A DNA stretch of 64,000 bases. Origin: Drosophila miranda (taxonomy: Eukaryota > Arthropoda > Insecta > Diptera > Drosophilidae). Positions 11,354 through 21,773 of the stretch are shown here, piece by piece (position 1 is the first letter of the stretch; each line of letters starts with the position of its first letter). Below the pieces are notes generated by a model that made no database searches, was not told the DNA's origin, and worked only from the letters and a program-made list of their open reading frames with translations. The stretch lies in NCBI RefSeq assembly GCF_003369915.1, contig NC_046674.1:8680001-8744000 (forward strand), in the 5' to 3' direction. The translations under genes were made by a program, and so were the position numbers.

Positions 11354-12920
11354 ATGACGTCGCCAATTAGCACGGCGGTGCAGCGTCGCCGGCAGCTGCT
11401 GCACAGCGTTGAAAGTTTGCGCGGTCGTGTACGTCAAGTGCTAAAATGTGTTATTAATTTGCATATTGAGTTTTTGGTAATTGAACACTCTCTATCCCTG
11501 TCCCTGTCCCTGTCGCTGTCCCTTTCCCCGTCCCTTTTCCGTGCCTGCTGCATTTTGTCCCAGCTCGGATCTTTGACCCCACACACAAACAAGTGTTGTA
11601 ATCCGCTCGACCACAGAGTGACACTTGTTTGCATTTAATGCTGCCGAATGTTAGCGGGGAGCAGCTGTAAATGTTACCCCTACCTATGTATGTATTTACA
11701 ATGCCTCTCTCTGGCTGCATTCCGTTCCAATTTCGTTATCTCTCTCGCTCTCGCTCTCGATCCCCATCTGTTGTGCATACACTTGAGTTCGTAGCAACAG
11801 GTACACTACAGTACAAATGTATGAGCTAAGTAGTATGTACTTTAAAGCATTATCGCGCGAATAAAAATATCGAAATATTCTGCCATTGGAACTTTGATTA
11901 TATTTGAGACTGTAAAGACTTGTAAAGGTGTAGCTATTATTTTCACCGCAAGTGTATCTCTCACACCCGCTGTTATCTAGCGTAACATTCCCTCTAGCAG
12001 CCCGCTGTTAACAGTTGCGACACAGTTTTGGGACCTGTTAATGCAATTATAGCCCCTCTATTGGGAACGAAATGTTAGAATGTCTGGGCTATAATGAGGA
12101 GGGGGAGGGGGTTGTCGATAGGGGGTGCAGTGATTACTTGGACCGCTAATTAGAGAAAACCGTTAGGGCCATAGGCTAACATGAGGATGGAGGGGCCCTC
12201 GAGCCTCCCCCTAACATGCATCGAACATGAGCTTAGTTTCCCGGGTTCAGAGACTTTGCTAATTTGGACCCGACATTGACGCGGCCCGTGACAAGATTTT
12301 GTAGCTGAAATCCGAGCCGCAGACAACGCCGAATGCGGCAAAATAACAGACGATGGACGGACAGAATGGGCAGTGGCCCTCGCGAAGCAGCTATCAATGA
12401 CCGTAACGCCGTCGTAGTTACTGTCAATGTAATCCGACACCACTGCACGGGTACTGCCTTCACGAACCCCACCCCACCACACCACACCCCGCCCGACCCC
12501 GTTCATTCACACATTGCTCAAAGCAAATCGAGCAAAATAAGCGATTTTTCAGCTAATCTAATTTCTAGTCACACTCTCCAGGTGCTCGAATCCAATGTGG
12601 CCGCTTTGCTGGACGAGGTGAGGGCCCTCAACGATGACCACGAGGAGATGCTGCGGCTGGATAGGCTGATCGAGACACTGCGCGACTATAGCGGTCCCAC
12701 GATATGCCACGAATGGCCATATCCTTTGATATTCAAAGGCACAATCGACGAGGCGCACGTAGCACAAATACTCAACGGAAGCGAGCTGGAAGTGGCTTCC
12801 AGCGGGAAGGACTACATCCAGCTGGAGTCTGGCACGGGTGCGAGCGGGACCACTAGCAAGCGATCCCGGTTTCTACGATTTCCAAGGGGAAGCAGCAGAA
12901 AACTGCAGTCAGCTGACTGA
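11354..12920 (+). CDS. Small coiled-coil-like protein, two exons, unknown function
   Basis: Exon 1 is 11354-11437 and exon 2 is 12582-12920. The donor is CAA|GTGCTA and the acceptor is CTCCAG|GTG. Both are phase 0 and join in frame, giving a 140-residue protein. The first 28 residues (MTSPISTAVQRRRQ...) continue smoothly into a heptad-like segment (VLESNVAALLDEVRALNDDHEEMLRLDRLIETL) that looks like a short coiled coil. A more globular part (SGPTICHEWPYPLIFKGT) follows, then a Ser/Arg-rich basic tail (KRSRFLRFPRGSSRK). I see no signal peptide or membrane segment. The open frame continuing upstream of 12582 is intron: it has no good start and an acceptor interrupts it. A 3' signal ATTAAA lies at 12956-12961. 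I do not recognise the family; the smooth join across the splice is the main support that it is real. Confidence 0.7.
11438..12581 (+). other. Intron of the small coiled-coil gene
   Basis: This 1144-nt intron has a pyrimidine-rich early part (CCCTGTC repeats near 11500-11535), AT-rich unique DNA around 11,800-12,000, and a typical CACTCTCCAG acceptor. I recognise no other gene in it. Confidence 0.65.
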
Positions 12921-15079
12921 TTGCCTTCCCTGTAATGAAAACTGAACAAAATACGATTAAATACTAGGCATACTGTATACCTTAAGCTGTACAAAATCGT
13001 TTACATCTGCGTCTGGTGTCTGGTATGTTGGGTGACGTTTCCAAATGTTTCAATTACTGCGGTCGTCTGGGTCGGCAGCATTTTGATATTAGCATCACCG
13101 CAGACGGAGCAGCACATAGTGCATCGTACATGATAGTGCATTGCTTTTGCGGTGGCGGCTTACATTGATTATTCTGACGCATTGAAGGGAGGAGTGTGGG
13201 AGACAGGGGAATCTCCAGAACTTGACCTTTAACCCCTGCCACCGAATCTAATACGTCCGAATGCCTGGGCGCAGTCTTTTCACGTTTCCTTTCTTCATTC
13301 TTAAGGGACTTTTTCCATTTCCCACTTTAATGTTTTATCAAAGTTTTCCTTTGCCTGCCGCACTGGTGCTCCTCTGCTGCTCTTGCTGCTCCTCCTGCTG
13401 TTGCACTTGCAGCATTGTTGTAGCATTGGCGGTCCGTTTGTCCTGCTGCGATGGATGTAAACTTAACCCAGGAGCCTGGTTAGCGCTATTTACCGTTGTA
13501 GCTCTCTCTGTGGTTGTTGCCGCTGCTGTTGACATCCTTGTTGGCCATTAATTTTGCAGGCTTTTGCGTGAGGAGCATGTCCCCGCCGCTGCTCTAGATA
13601 ACGAGTGCAGCAGAGTCGGAATCAGACGGCAGGCGGATGGGTGGCCGACTGGGTGGACTAAGGGGAGCCACGATAGCGTTCAACCTTTGGTCTTTCCTTT
13701 GTCTGCTCTCCAACCTTTTGCAACATTTTCACTTTCGCTTTCCGCTCGAAAGCCCCCCTCCCATCCCCTGTGGTGTGTTGTTCTTGGGCTCATTATCTCG
13801 ATTGTTGTTGCTGTTGTTATATACTTTTTAATAATTACAGCTCGCTGCTGCAATTGTCCCTGACCACACACTGAATGGGTTGGATCAGAGGAGAGGACAG
13901 TAACGGGGACATGCGAGTCGGCCGGAGTTGATAAATAGCGCGCACAGCGGAGAGCACGAGAATGTCAGCTCAAGGTATATTAACCAGAAGGTGGGGCAGA
14001 TCGCAACAGGGGCAGCTGTATTTCAGGTGCCTTTCAGGCCACAAGGGGGTCGATGGAGGGTGAAGCGTGGGGGCAAAAAAAACGTAGTTACTATACCTCC
14101 TGTTTAACATGCCATGAGCTGACACCCCACCCAGAGGTCACACCCAAACACACTTAGTATGTGTGTGTGTGTGTGAGTATCATCATTAGCTTTTGGCGCC
14201 CTCTGTCGAAGTGCTTTGCTCCGCTCTCCCCCGTTTTTGCCTTGGCTTGGCCCCCGACGTGCGATGGCCAATTTAATCAGTCTGGCAGCGCGCAGAAAAG
14301 CTGATAATACCGTTATGAATAATTTACACATGCACACCCCTCCTCCTCACACCCACACACAAACACAAACACAACAACCCACACAATCATACATTAAGAC
14401 TGAAACGCGCTTTATTATTGTTAATTTTTGCTGTTGCTGTTGTCTTTTCTGCTGGGTTTATTTATAATTAATCAAGTAGGAAGAGCAGCGAAGAGCGCAC
14501 GGACCAAAAAACAAATAAGGGAATTAATCAGTTTGACCCCAGTGGTAGCTAGTAGCTACCAGTAGCTGGGGAATTCACAGGTTCCACAGAAGTGGGGAAG
14601 GCTAGAGACTATATCGAGGACATCTCCTTCCAATCGTTCCTTGAAATAGATTTGTGAATATATGTAAAGATTTCCCAGAAGCTTCAAGCTCTTGCCACTT
14701 GTTGCAACACGAGGCAAGTTCATTGAACGCAGAGACAAGACTGATTGCACCAATCAGGAGCAGTCTGGAAGAGGCGAAAAGTGAGACTTTAATAGGAGAC
14801 ACCGCTCGCACCTGGCCTGCCTGCCAATCAACGGCTTAGTTATTGTCCTGTCTGGCAGGCACAAACGACCCGAAAGGAGCCTCGACAGCTTTCTTTCTCC
14901 ACGGCCAGAGCGAGCAGCACTGGGGCCTCATAAATGCCAACGCACGCACACTCCTCCGAGCTTTGGCACATTCGATTTTTGTTGCTGTTGCTGTTGCCGT
15001 TGCCGTTGCTGTGGCAGTGGCACTGGCATCAATTAAACTCGAATTGTTGCAGTGTCTTCGATGGATCTATCAGGCAACG

Positions 15080-15098
15080 CCCCCCCCCCCCCCCCCCC
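15080..15098. repeat. Homopolymer of 19 C
   Basis: An unbroken C run, unusual in this genome, where most homopolymers are A/T. Its length is prone to sequencing error. Confidence 0.9.
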
Positions 15099-16032
15099 AT
15101 TTCCTTTTGTGGGGCACTCTTCGCTCCCAGCTGTAGACTTGGCTAATTGTTTAGGTGTGTGGCGGACAACACCACCGCTGCGCATTCCCTGCAGGTCTGC
15201 AGGTCTGCCGTCGCGTCTCCCTCTCCACCCGCCTGTGGTTGTCGCTTAACTTTTGCATATTTCGCACGAGCGGAGAGGAGCGGAGCGGAGCAGAGCAAAG
15301 CAACCAAAAACCACTCACTTGGCTGGCACGTGAACCATTACGATGGCAGGCAATTATGTAGTATATGTATGTGCGTGTTCCCTTCGCTGCTTTCTGGATA
15401 GTCGACGGCAGCGACAGAGACAGCGGCAGCGACAGCGGCAGCGGTGGCGGGCCATACGCAAATCAGAAATGTTTCCACAAGCAACAACAACAGCAATGAA
15501 AAGCCGCGAAATGGGTTTTTAATGCAAACGACTTTTCCCCTCAAAGTGCACACGGCCAAGGTGAATGAAGAGAACACTACAAAACAAAGAACAAAATCAA
15601 ATTTTCTGCGAGAGACCACGTACTACACCACAATTGATCAGCGGAGTGGTGGGAAAGTGTGTACACATTGCCGCAGTTTGTCTTTTTCTTTTGTTATTTG
15701 GTGTAAAATCAAGATTGAAAAGGAGACTTTTTTGGCTTACAATTGCAACATCCTGATCGTGTTTCCATGCAAATTCAATACTTAAGCTGTAATTCACTTT
15801 TCTCGCCGATAGTGTGTACTTCAACCTTCGACTTTTGTTTTCAGAAGAATTTAAGCCAATTCCTCATCTGTATGTAGGTGCAACTGCATTTCTATTGCCT
15901 TCATTCCTGGGATGATTTCCCATGGACTCTAGCAATTGCGGTGTACCGCCTGCAGCCCAGTAAATCCAATGTTTTGGTATGTTTAGAAGCGAAAGCAGTG
16001 GCACCAGCAACAAGCCCCATAGACATGTGCGC

Positions 16033-16083
16033 TGGATGTGGATGTGGATGTGGATGTGAATGTGGATGTGAATGTGGATATGT
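16033..16083. repeat. (GGATGT)n hexamer repeat
   Basis: About eight copies of ggatgt/gaatgt in tandem. Confidence 0.85.
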
Positions 16084-16990
16084 GTGTCTGTCTAGCTGTC
16101 AGTCGTCCTGGTGATGCGGTAGTAGGACGCCTTTACCGTGTGCCTCAACCTCAACCTCAACCAGGTACGAGTATATTGCCTCCAAAAGAGCTTTAAATAA
16201 ACAAACTAATAACAGAAATCACGAAGCAATAGGCAATAGGCAATAGGTAAATGTGAATGCGGAGCAGGAGCGCGATGCGGGACGCGGGAGTCGGGAGGGA
16301 GAACGGTGTGTAGAATAAGGACAACGAGGCGACGCGACGCGACTGTCTCCTAACTGCACCAGGTACATAGTACAAGTCTATGGCAACCGCGCCAATATGT
16401 ATATGTATAACCCGAATAAACAAACTAATAAAACATGCCCAGAGACCCAGGCACAGGCCCAGGCCCAGGCCCAGGGCGAGGGCTTAGGCTTGAGCCCCAG
16501 CCAGACCAGACCAGACCAGACCCGTTGCCAGTGCCAGTGCCAGTGGCAGTGCCAGAGCCAGAGACGCGACTCGAAAAAACATTCGAGTAGGAATACCCCA
16601 AAAGACTGAAAAAATAAAAACACCAACAACAAAAAAAACAACAAAAAGTCAACTAAAACTGAACCAAAATTTGGGCGGAAGAGAGAAAAACCACGAGCAG
16701 AGTGGATAGTAGAGAGAGAGAAGCGCCAGGAAGCAGCCACTGCAACGGAACGGAACGGAACGGAACCAGAGCGCCCGCCTCAAGTGGAGAGTCAAAAGTG
16801 GAAAGTGGAGCGAAAAGGAGGAGAGGAGAGCTTCTCCAAAAGTTACAGTATCTATGCACTGTATCTGTGTAATCCATAATCCGAATGCAATCGCAAATTA
16901 GATAACCGAACCAGGTGCGCGGCATACATATCTGGGCTCCTCTCCACTGGAATTGGAATTGGACTTGGACGGCACTTGCATCTCTTTTCG

Positions 16991-17052
16991 GTGAGTACTT
17001 GGCTAGAGGCTAGAGGGTCCATGGTTTCGACTTAAGGATTTTGCATCTGCAG
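16991..17052 (+). other. Predicted 62-nt 5'-UTR intron
   Basis: Donor GTGAGTAC at 16991 and acceptor TTTGCATCTGCAG ending at 17052 give a 62-nt intron, the modal Drosophila size. It would sit in the 5' UTR of the LRRC49-like gene and make exon 2 begin at 17053. Confidence 0.55.
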
Positions 17053-17131
17053 TCTCCATACTCCCATATTATGCAACGCTAGGAAGCGCACGCTCGGGAG
17101 AGAGGAGGAAATCGGGAAAGCACTTTGAACC

Positions 17132-17179
17132 ATGTCGGAAGCTCTCGCGGAGTCGCTCGCTCGGATAGAACTATTATGA
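17132..17179 (+). promoter_or_regulatory. In-frame upstream ORF of 15 codons
   Basis: An ATG in good context (AACC before it, A at -3) opens a 15-residue frame, MSEALAESLARIELL, ending in TGA at 17177-17179. It is in the same frame as the long LRR reading frame, which is open directly after the TGA. It overlaps another ATG (ATGA at 17176-17179) that opens an overlapping frame to 17385. The arrangement could tune translation of the main protein, or the TGA could be read through; neither is shown. Confidence 0.5.
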
Positions 17180-17344
17180 AACTCGAAGGTGGAAGTCGCA
17201 CGCACGGCAACGGCCCAGGGTGTGGTGCAGGGGCAGAGCCAGGGCCAGGGACAGGCGCTGGTGCAGGTGCAAGGACAAGGGCAGCCAAGGACAACGACGG
17301 CGACGGCGGCGGCAACACATGCCAGGCGTCGCACGCTGATCTCC

Positions 17345-20300
17345 ATGGCCAAATGCCGCAGCAGGCAGTACTCCACACTCCATGATGAGGCGCCGGAGTC
17401 GCCGTCCCCGTCGCCAGCACCTACACCTACACCTACACCAGCTCCCGTCCCAGCCACAGTTCTCCCCACAACATCCGTTGCAACAACAGCCGCCGTCAAT
17501 GGTGCAACAACCACGTCGCCACAACTTCAACAACAACAACAACAACAACAGAACTACTTACCTCAAACATCTTTGCTGAAAATCGAACCGTTCGTTCCTA
17601 GTTTTAATCAACGACTTCGCCGGCGTCCTATTGGTCGCTCCCATAGCACCCTAAGCCACAATGTCATCCAGAAGCGGCATCCAGTGCCCTCCACCGCCGC
17701 CGCCGCAGCAGCCCAATACCAACAGCAGCAGCAGCAGCAGCATCACCATCACCATCATCAACAGCAATCGGAACAGCTCCAAGTGGGTCATCCCCAGCAG
17801 CAGCAGCAACAGTTGAAGCGCAGCTATGGGACCGCCGCTCAGCTGCGCAATCATCAGCGGAATCTGCACCGTGGGGTGGGCATCACCCGTCAACGCTCCA
17901 AGTCCACCTCCTCCTCGGCGGCCTCGAACAACTGCCGCCCGGCCACTTCCGCTGCCACGCCCAACACGCTGGTGGGCAGCACGGGAGGGACGCTGGTGAG
18001 CGGAGCAATTGTCACGCCGCAGCCGAATGGCATCTGTCGGATTCAGCGGCTGGCCAAGGAGCGCGAGGAACTGCCCGATCGCATCAACTACGATCGCCGC
18101 GGCCTCACGGCCATTCCCATCTTCGAGCAGGAGCCCAATCTCCGGCTGCTGTCGCTGCAGCACAATCTAATCAACACCTTCCACATACCCAAGGAGCTGC
18201 CCCCGCCGCCACCGCCAGTACCTCCTCCTCCACCACCAGCAGTGTCCACGCCAAGGGATGGTAAGTATTCGTCTCTAAACGAATCTTCCTCTAAAGCGCG
18301 ATCTCCCGTTCCCTCAGAATACAACAGCCACAACCACACCAACGGGAGTACCAAGGAGGGATCCGATCTGGGCGTGCACAAACGCCGCTCTGGCCTGCGG
18401 GGACATCAGCAGGGGCCACGATTGACGCGTGCCATGACCAATGCCGGGAATCCGCAGAACCATCATCTGTCGCCCAAGTCCGGCGGGAGTCCGAATTCGG
18501 GCAGTCCTCTGACCACCCAAGCTCTGGCCATCAACGGAGGAGGAGCCGGACGCTCGAAGCTGCCCAAGCGAGGCTACAACTATGGGCAGGCGCAGCTCAC
18601 GCCACCGCCCGCTCTGAGAATGCGCTATGGCATGGAGAAGTCCAAGAGCTTCATGTCCAGCAGCCTGCAGGCGATGAAGCACCAACAGCAGCTCATGCAG
18701 CGAAGGGCCTTGTTGAAGGCCACAGGAGGCGGAGGGGGAGCATTGGCTGGGAGCATTCTGCAGAGCTGCGACGAGAGCAGCGCCCTGAATGGCAGCACTC
18801 TCTCGCTGTGTGGGGGACTGGGCGAAGAGGAGGAGCCCAGTGCTGCCTCCAGCTGCCCCCTGGAGCAGCTGAGCATCAAGAACAAGCAGCTGAGTCTCAG
18901 TGCCAGCTACGGCAGCATCTTCCAGCAGTTGGTCTTCCTCGATCTCTACGACAACCAAATCGAGCGGATAGCCAACCTGGACGGACTCCCAGTGCTCTCA
19001 GTGCTGCTGTTGGGCAAGAACCGCATCACGGACATTGGCGGACTGGCCTCCCTGAAGGACTCGCTCCGCGTGCTGGACCTGCACGGCAACAAGCTGACGA
19101 CGCTGGGCAGCCGCATCAACTGTCTACAGCAGCTGAAGTCCCTTAATCTCGCGGGGAATCAGATCCGTCAGATTAACCAGCAGGACTTCCTGGGCCTCCG
19201 CTGCCTGCGGGAGCTGAACCTCAAGCGGAACAAGCTGCGGCGCATCAATGGCTTCCAGCATTTGGTGGCTCTGGAGCGCCTGTGGCTGTGCCACAACGAG
19301 CTGCACAAAGTGGACGATATGGCGAGCATAGCACGCGCCTCGCGACTCCTCGAGGTAACGATCGAGAACAATCCCGTGTCCCTGGCCGGCGATTGTGTGT
19401 CCTTCCTGGTGTCATATCTGCCCCTGCTGCAGTCCCTCAGCCAGATGCCCATCACAGAGCAGGTGCGTCGCGCGGCGCTCGCCTGGCGCCAGCACAAGGA
19501 GCAGGCCCAGTCAACGCACGGCAGCTCGGAGGCGTACCACACCATCCGCAGGGAGGAGGTGATTTCGAATGCGCGCACCAACTGGGAGCTGCTGCGATCC
19601 CAGCAGACCATGGGTCGCCCCAAGAGCCGCCTCACCAGCGAGCTGGCCAAGATCAACGAGTCCAACGAGGGCACTGCCAACGAGGAGCCGGAAACAGAGT
19701 CCGAGGAGTCACAGCAGCAGCAGCCCAAGGAGCTGTTGGACGAGCTGCAGGCGCTGACCAAACTGCCGCCCATTTCTAAGAAACTGCCAGAGGAGGATGG
19801 CGTCTCATCTGAGGCCTCCAGCCTGGGACCCAACGTGGACTCTTGCTCCAGCTGCTACAGCACCGACAACGAGGAGGGAGGAGCAGGCAGGAACAAGCCC
19901 ACCACACCGCAGATCGATGAGAACTGCAACAGGGTGGTGGGGGGAGGAGTCGATGCCGCCTGCTCTTCGCCTGCCCCTCCGACACAAGACGGAGCAAAGA
20001 CTGCGACGACTCTTGCAGCTGCCACGCCTTCGCCTTCACCACCAGCTCTCACCCTGACGCCCCCCGCTGCCCATGGCACTTCTGTGCCGTGCTGCACGCC
20101 CAATCCGCCGCCACCATCGACCACGGCCACGCTGCCCGTGCCCCCATCCACCGCCACAGGGAGCTCCAGCGGCAGCCGTCCGGCCAGCAGTAAGCAGCGT
20201 CCCCGCCACGCGCCCATCACGCAGCTGGGTCTGCAGATAAATCGCGGCGGAGCCTCCAAGCGGTACATGGCAGGGAGTTTGGTGAGGGCTCAGACCGTGA

Positions 20301-21415
20301 GCAGCAGCACGAGCAACAGCAGCAGCTCCAACAGCACAGGTCGCGCCAAAGTCACTCCCAATGCGCTCTCTGTGGTGCCGTCCCAGAGCAAGGCGTCGAC
20401 TCCGACAAGCGGGAGTGCTGGAGGGCGGGAGTCAGCGACAGCGGCGGCGACAGGCGGAGGACCCGCAGCTGGAGGAGGAGCCACACCTGCAGCAGCCATC
20501 ACCGTGTCGAAGCCGAGTGCAGCGGAGCGAGAGAGGGAGCAGGGAGGCGACTACCTGATCGAGATCTGCGGCCGATACCTGAACATTTACGGCCAGGGAG
20601 CGCTGCGGTTCATCGACAAGCAGTGGAACCCGGCCAAGGCCAACGACGTGCATACCCTCAACTTCAGCTACATCAACTTCAACAGCATTGTGTCTGTTCT
20701 GGGCAGGATCAAGTTGCGCTTCCCCCACGCCGAGCACTTTGTCTTCCGGGAAACGAACATCAGTTGTCTCGGCCAGCTGAACGGGCTGGCGGAGCTGCAG
20801 GGACTGGGCAGCCTGCTCATCGATGCGGAGGGCAACAGCATAACCGCGAAGGCGTCCTGGAGAGCGTACGCCATCTACAGACTATCCCACTGGGGCCTGA
20901 AGCAACTAAACGGCCAGGAGGTGACCGAAGCAGAGGTGGAGGCAGCCAATGCCATGTATGCAGGACTCTCGGATCTCGTTCTCTGGTCCATGCCCGAGGT
21001 GATGCTCCAGCCGCTGCTGGCCCGCCTCCGCCTGGACGAGACGTGCACGGCTAGCAAGCTGTCGCCCAAGGAGTGGCTCCTGCGGCCAGACAATAAATCC
21101 CTGCGCCTCGTCGTGGGCAAGGAGGCCCTGCAGTGGAAGAAGAATGCTGCAACTGCGGCCCCTGCTAGTGCCGCACCAACGACAGCGGCAGGGGCCAGTG
21201 AGGGTGGCGCGAATGCAATGGCGCCCAGTGCCAGGGATCGGGGAAGGCAGCACTTTGCCCTGCTGCTGGAGAACACCTGCAATGCGGTGGAGAAGCTGCA
21301 CAAGCTGGAGACGCTCTGGCCGAGCATGCTGCTGGACATTGTGCGCAATACGCTGCTGGACTACGCCCAGCTGGACGTCTACCTGCGGAATCTCATGTGC
21401 GAGCTGATGAAGTGA
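17345..21415 (+). CDS. LRRC49-like leucine-rich-repeat protein
   Basis: From ATG 17345 the protein is 1356 residues. The frame is open further upstream to 17180, but has no ATG there. The N-terminal third is low complexity: Gln and His runs near 17,530 and 17,720-17,810. One LRR-like segment (RRGLTAIPIFEQEPNLRLLSLQHN) lies at about 18,090-18,170. A Pro-rich and Ser/Gly-rich insert of about 225 residues follows. Then comes a run of SDS22-type repeats at about 18,900-19,440 (LDLYDNQIERI, LLLGKNRITDI, LDLHGNKLTTL, LNLAGNQIRQI, LNLKRNKLRRI, LWLCHNELHKV). A conserved C-terminal domain lies at about 20,545-21,050 (GRYLNIYGQGALRFIDKQWN). Repeat type plus this C-terminal domain fits LRRC49, a subunit of the tubulin polyglutamylase complex in vertebrates; the role here is inferred from that. 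The stop is TGA 21413-21415. The gene converges on LeuRS-m, 358 bases away. Confidence 0.8.
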   Translation: MAKCRSRQYSTLHDEAPESPSPSPAPTPTPTPAPVPATVLPTTSVATTAAVNGATTTSPQLQQQQQQQQNYLPQTSLLKIEPFVPSFNQRLRRRPIGRSHSTLSHNVIQKRHPVPSTAAAAAAQYQQQQQQQHHHHHHQQQSEQLQVGHPQQQQQQLKRSYGTAAQLRNHQRNLHRGVGITRQRSKSTSSSAASNNCRPATSAATPNTLVGSTGGTLVSGAIVTPQPNGICRIQRLAKEREELPDRINYDRRGLTAIPIFEQEPNLRLLSLQHNLINTFHIPKELPPPPPPVPPPPPPAVSTPRDGKYSSLNESSSKARSPVPSEYNSHNHTNGSTKEGSDLGVHKRRSGLRGHQQGPRLTRAMTNAGNPQNHHLSPKSGGSPNSGSPLTTQALAINGGGAGRSKLPKRGYNYGQAQLTPPPALRMRYGMEKSKSFMSSSLQAMKHQQQLMQRRALLKATGGGGGALAGSILQSCDESSALNGSTLSLCGGLGEEEEPSAASSCPLEQLSIKNKQLSLSASYGSIFQQLVFLDLYDNQIERIANLDGLPVLSVLLLGKNRITDIGGLASLKDSLRVLDLHGNKLTTLGSRINCLQQLKSLNLAGNQIRQINQQDFLGLRCLRELNLKRNKLRRINGFQHLVALERLWLCHNELHKVDDMASIARASRLLEVTIENNPVSLAGDCVSFLVSYLPLLQSLSQMPITEQVRRAALAWRQHKEQAQSTHGSSEAYHTIRREEVISNARTNWELLRSQQTMGRPKSRLTSELAKINESNEGTANEEPETESEESQQQQPKELLDELQALTKLPPISKKLPEEDGVSSEASSLGPNVDSCSSCYSTDNEEGGAGRNKPTTPQIDENCNRVVGGGVDAACSSPAPPTQDGAKTATTLAAATPSPSPPALTLTPPAAHGTSVPCCTPNPPPPSTTATLPVPPSTATGSSSGSRPASSKQRPRHAPITQLGLQINRGGASKRYMAGSLVRAQTVSSSTSNSSSSNSTGRAKVTPNALSVVPSQSKASTPTSGSAGGRESATAAATGGGPAAGGGATPAAAITVSKPSAAEREREQGGDYLIEICGRYLNIYGQGALRFIDKQWNPAKANDVHTLNFSYINFNSIVSVLGRIKLRFPHAEHFVFRETNISCLGQLNGLAELQGLGSLLIDAEGNSITAKASWRAYAIYRLSHWGLKQLNGQEVTEAEVEAANAMYAGLSDLVLWSMPEVMLQPLLARLRLDETCTASKLSPKEWLLRPDNKSLRLVVGKEALQWKKNAATAAPASAAPTTAAGASEGGANAMAPSARDRGRQHFALLLENTCNAVEKLHKLETLWPSMLLDIVRNTLLDYAQLDVYLRNLMCELMK
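18261..18317 (+). other. Possible 57-nt in-frame (optional) intron inside the LRR gene
   Basis: GG|GTAAGTAT at 18261 is a near-perfect donor, and CCGTTCCCTCAG ending at 18317 is a good acceptor. The 57 nt are 19 codons with no stop, so splicing removes 19 residues (KYSSLNESSSKARSPVPS plus one changed codon) without a frameshift. The segment lies just after a proline-rich run. It may be an ordinary intron that happens to be open, or an optionally spliced exonic intron. Confidence 0.6.
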
Positions 21416-21773
21416 TGGAGGACAGGGAGGCAGGAAGGAGAGGCCCCCGAGGGGGCGCGTGGAGTTCGTAGACTTATTTGCTTTTAGTTAGAAGAGCACC
21501 CCGCAACATGCGACATGCAAACGTTATATATTCCAATGATCCTAGGCATTTACATCCGATCCGAGACTCGCGAGAGACCAATCTTGTAAAGCGCAGGCAT
21601 ACATCTAGTCCAATTTTTATAAATATTTAACATTAAACATGATTAAAGAGTACCAATCTAACGGAAATGCATTTCCACGGGTCCCAACCGATGCAACCGG
21701 TCCAACCAGTTCCGCATAATCCATAACTGCGCCAATCCACTTAATAATATAGTAATCATAGTCTCGGACGCAG
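21416..21773. other. Convergent intergenic region between LRRC49-like gene and LeuRS-m
   Basis: These 358 bases hold the 3' UTRs of the two convergent genes. ATTAAA-like strings lie near 21,632-21,645 for the plus-strand gene. The two 3' UTRs may overlap. Confidence 0.55.

Larger units (their letters stand above)
12921..16990. other. Gene-free region and probable 5' leader of the LRRC49-like gene
   Basis: No supported coding sequence. It holds simple repeats (CTG/GTT runs near 13,370-13,430 and 14,980-15,030, a 19-base C run, GGATGT hexamers, CAGGCC and GGAAC repeats). The right end (about 16,600-16,990) reads like an untranslated first exon, ending in the strong donor TTCG|GTGAGTAC at 16991. 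I cannot place the transcription start. Confidence 0.5.

Noticed and set aside
17189..17344. GTG at 17189 as start of the LRRC49-like protein
   Set aside because: GTG is not a usual eukaryotic start. The first ATG in this frame after the TGA is 17345, so I used that and discuss readthrough separately.
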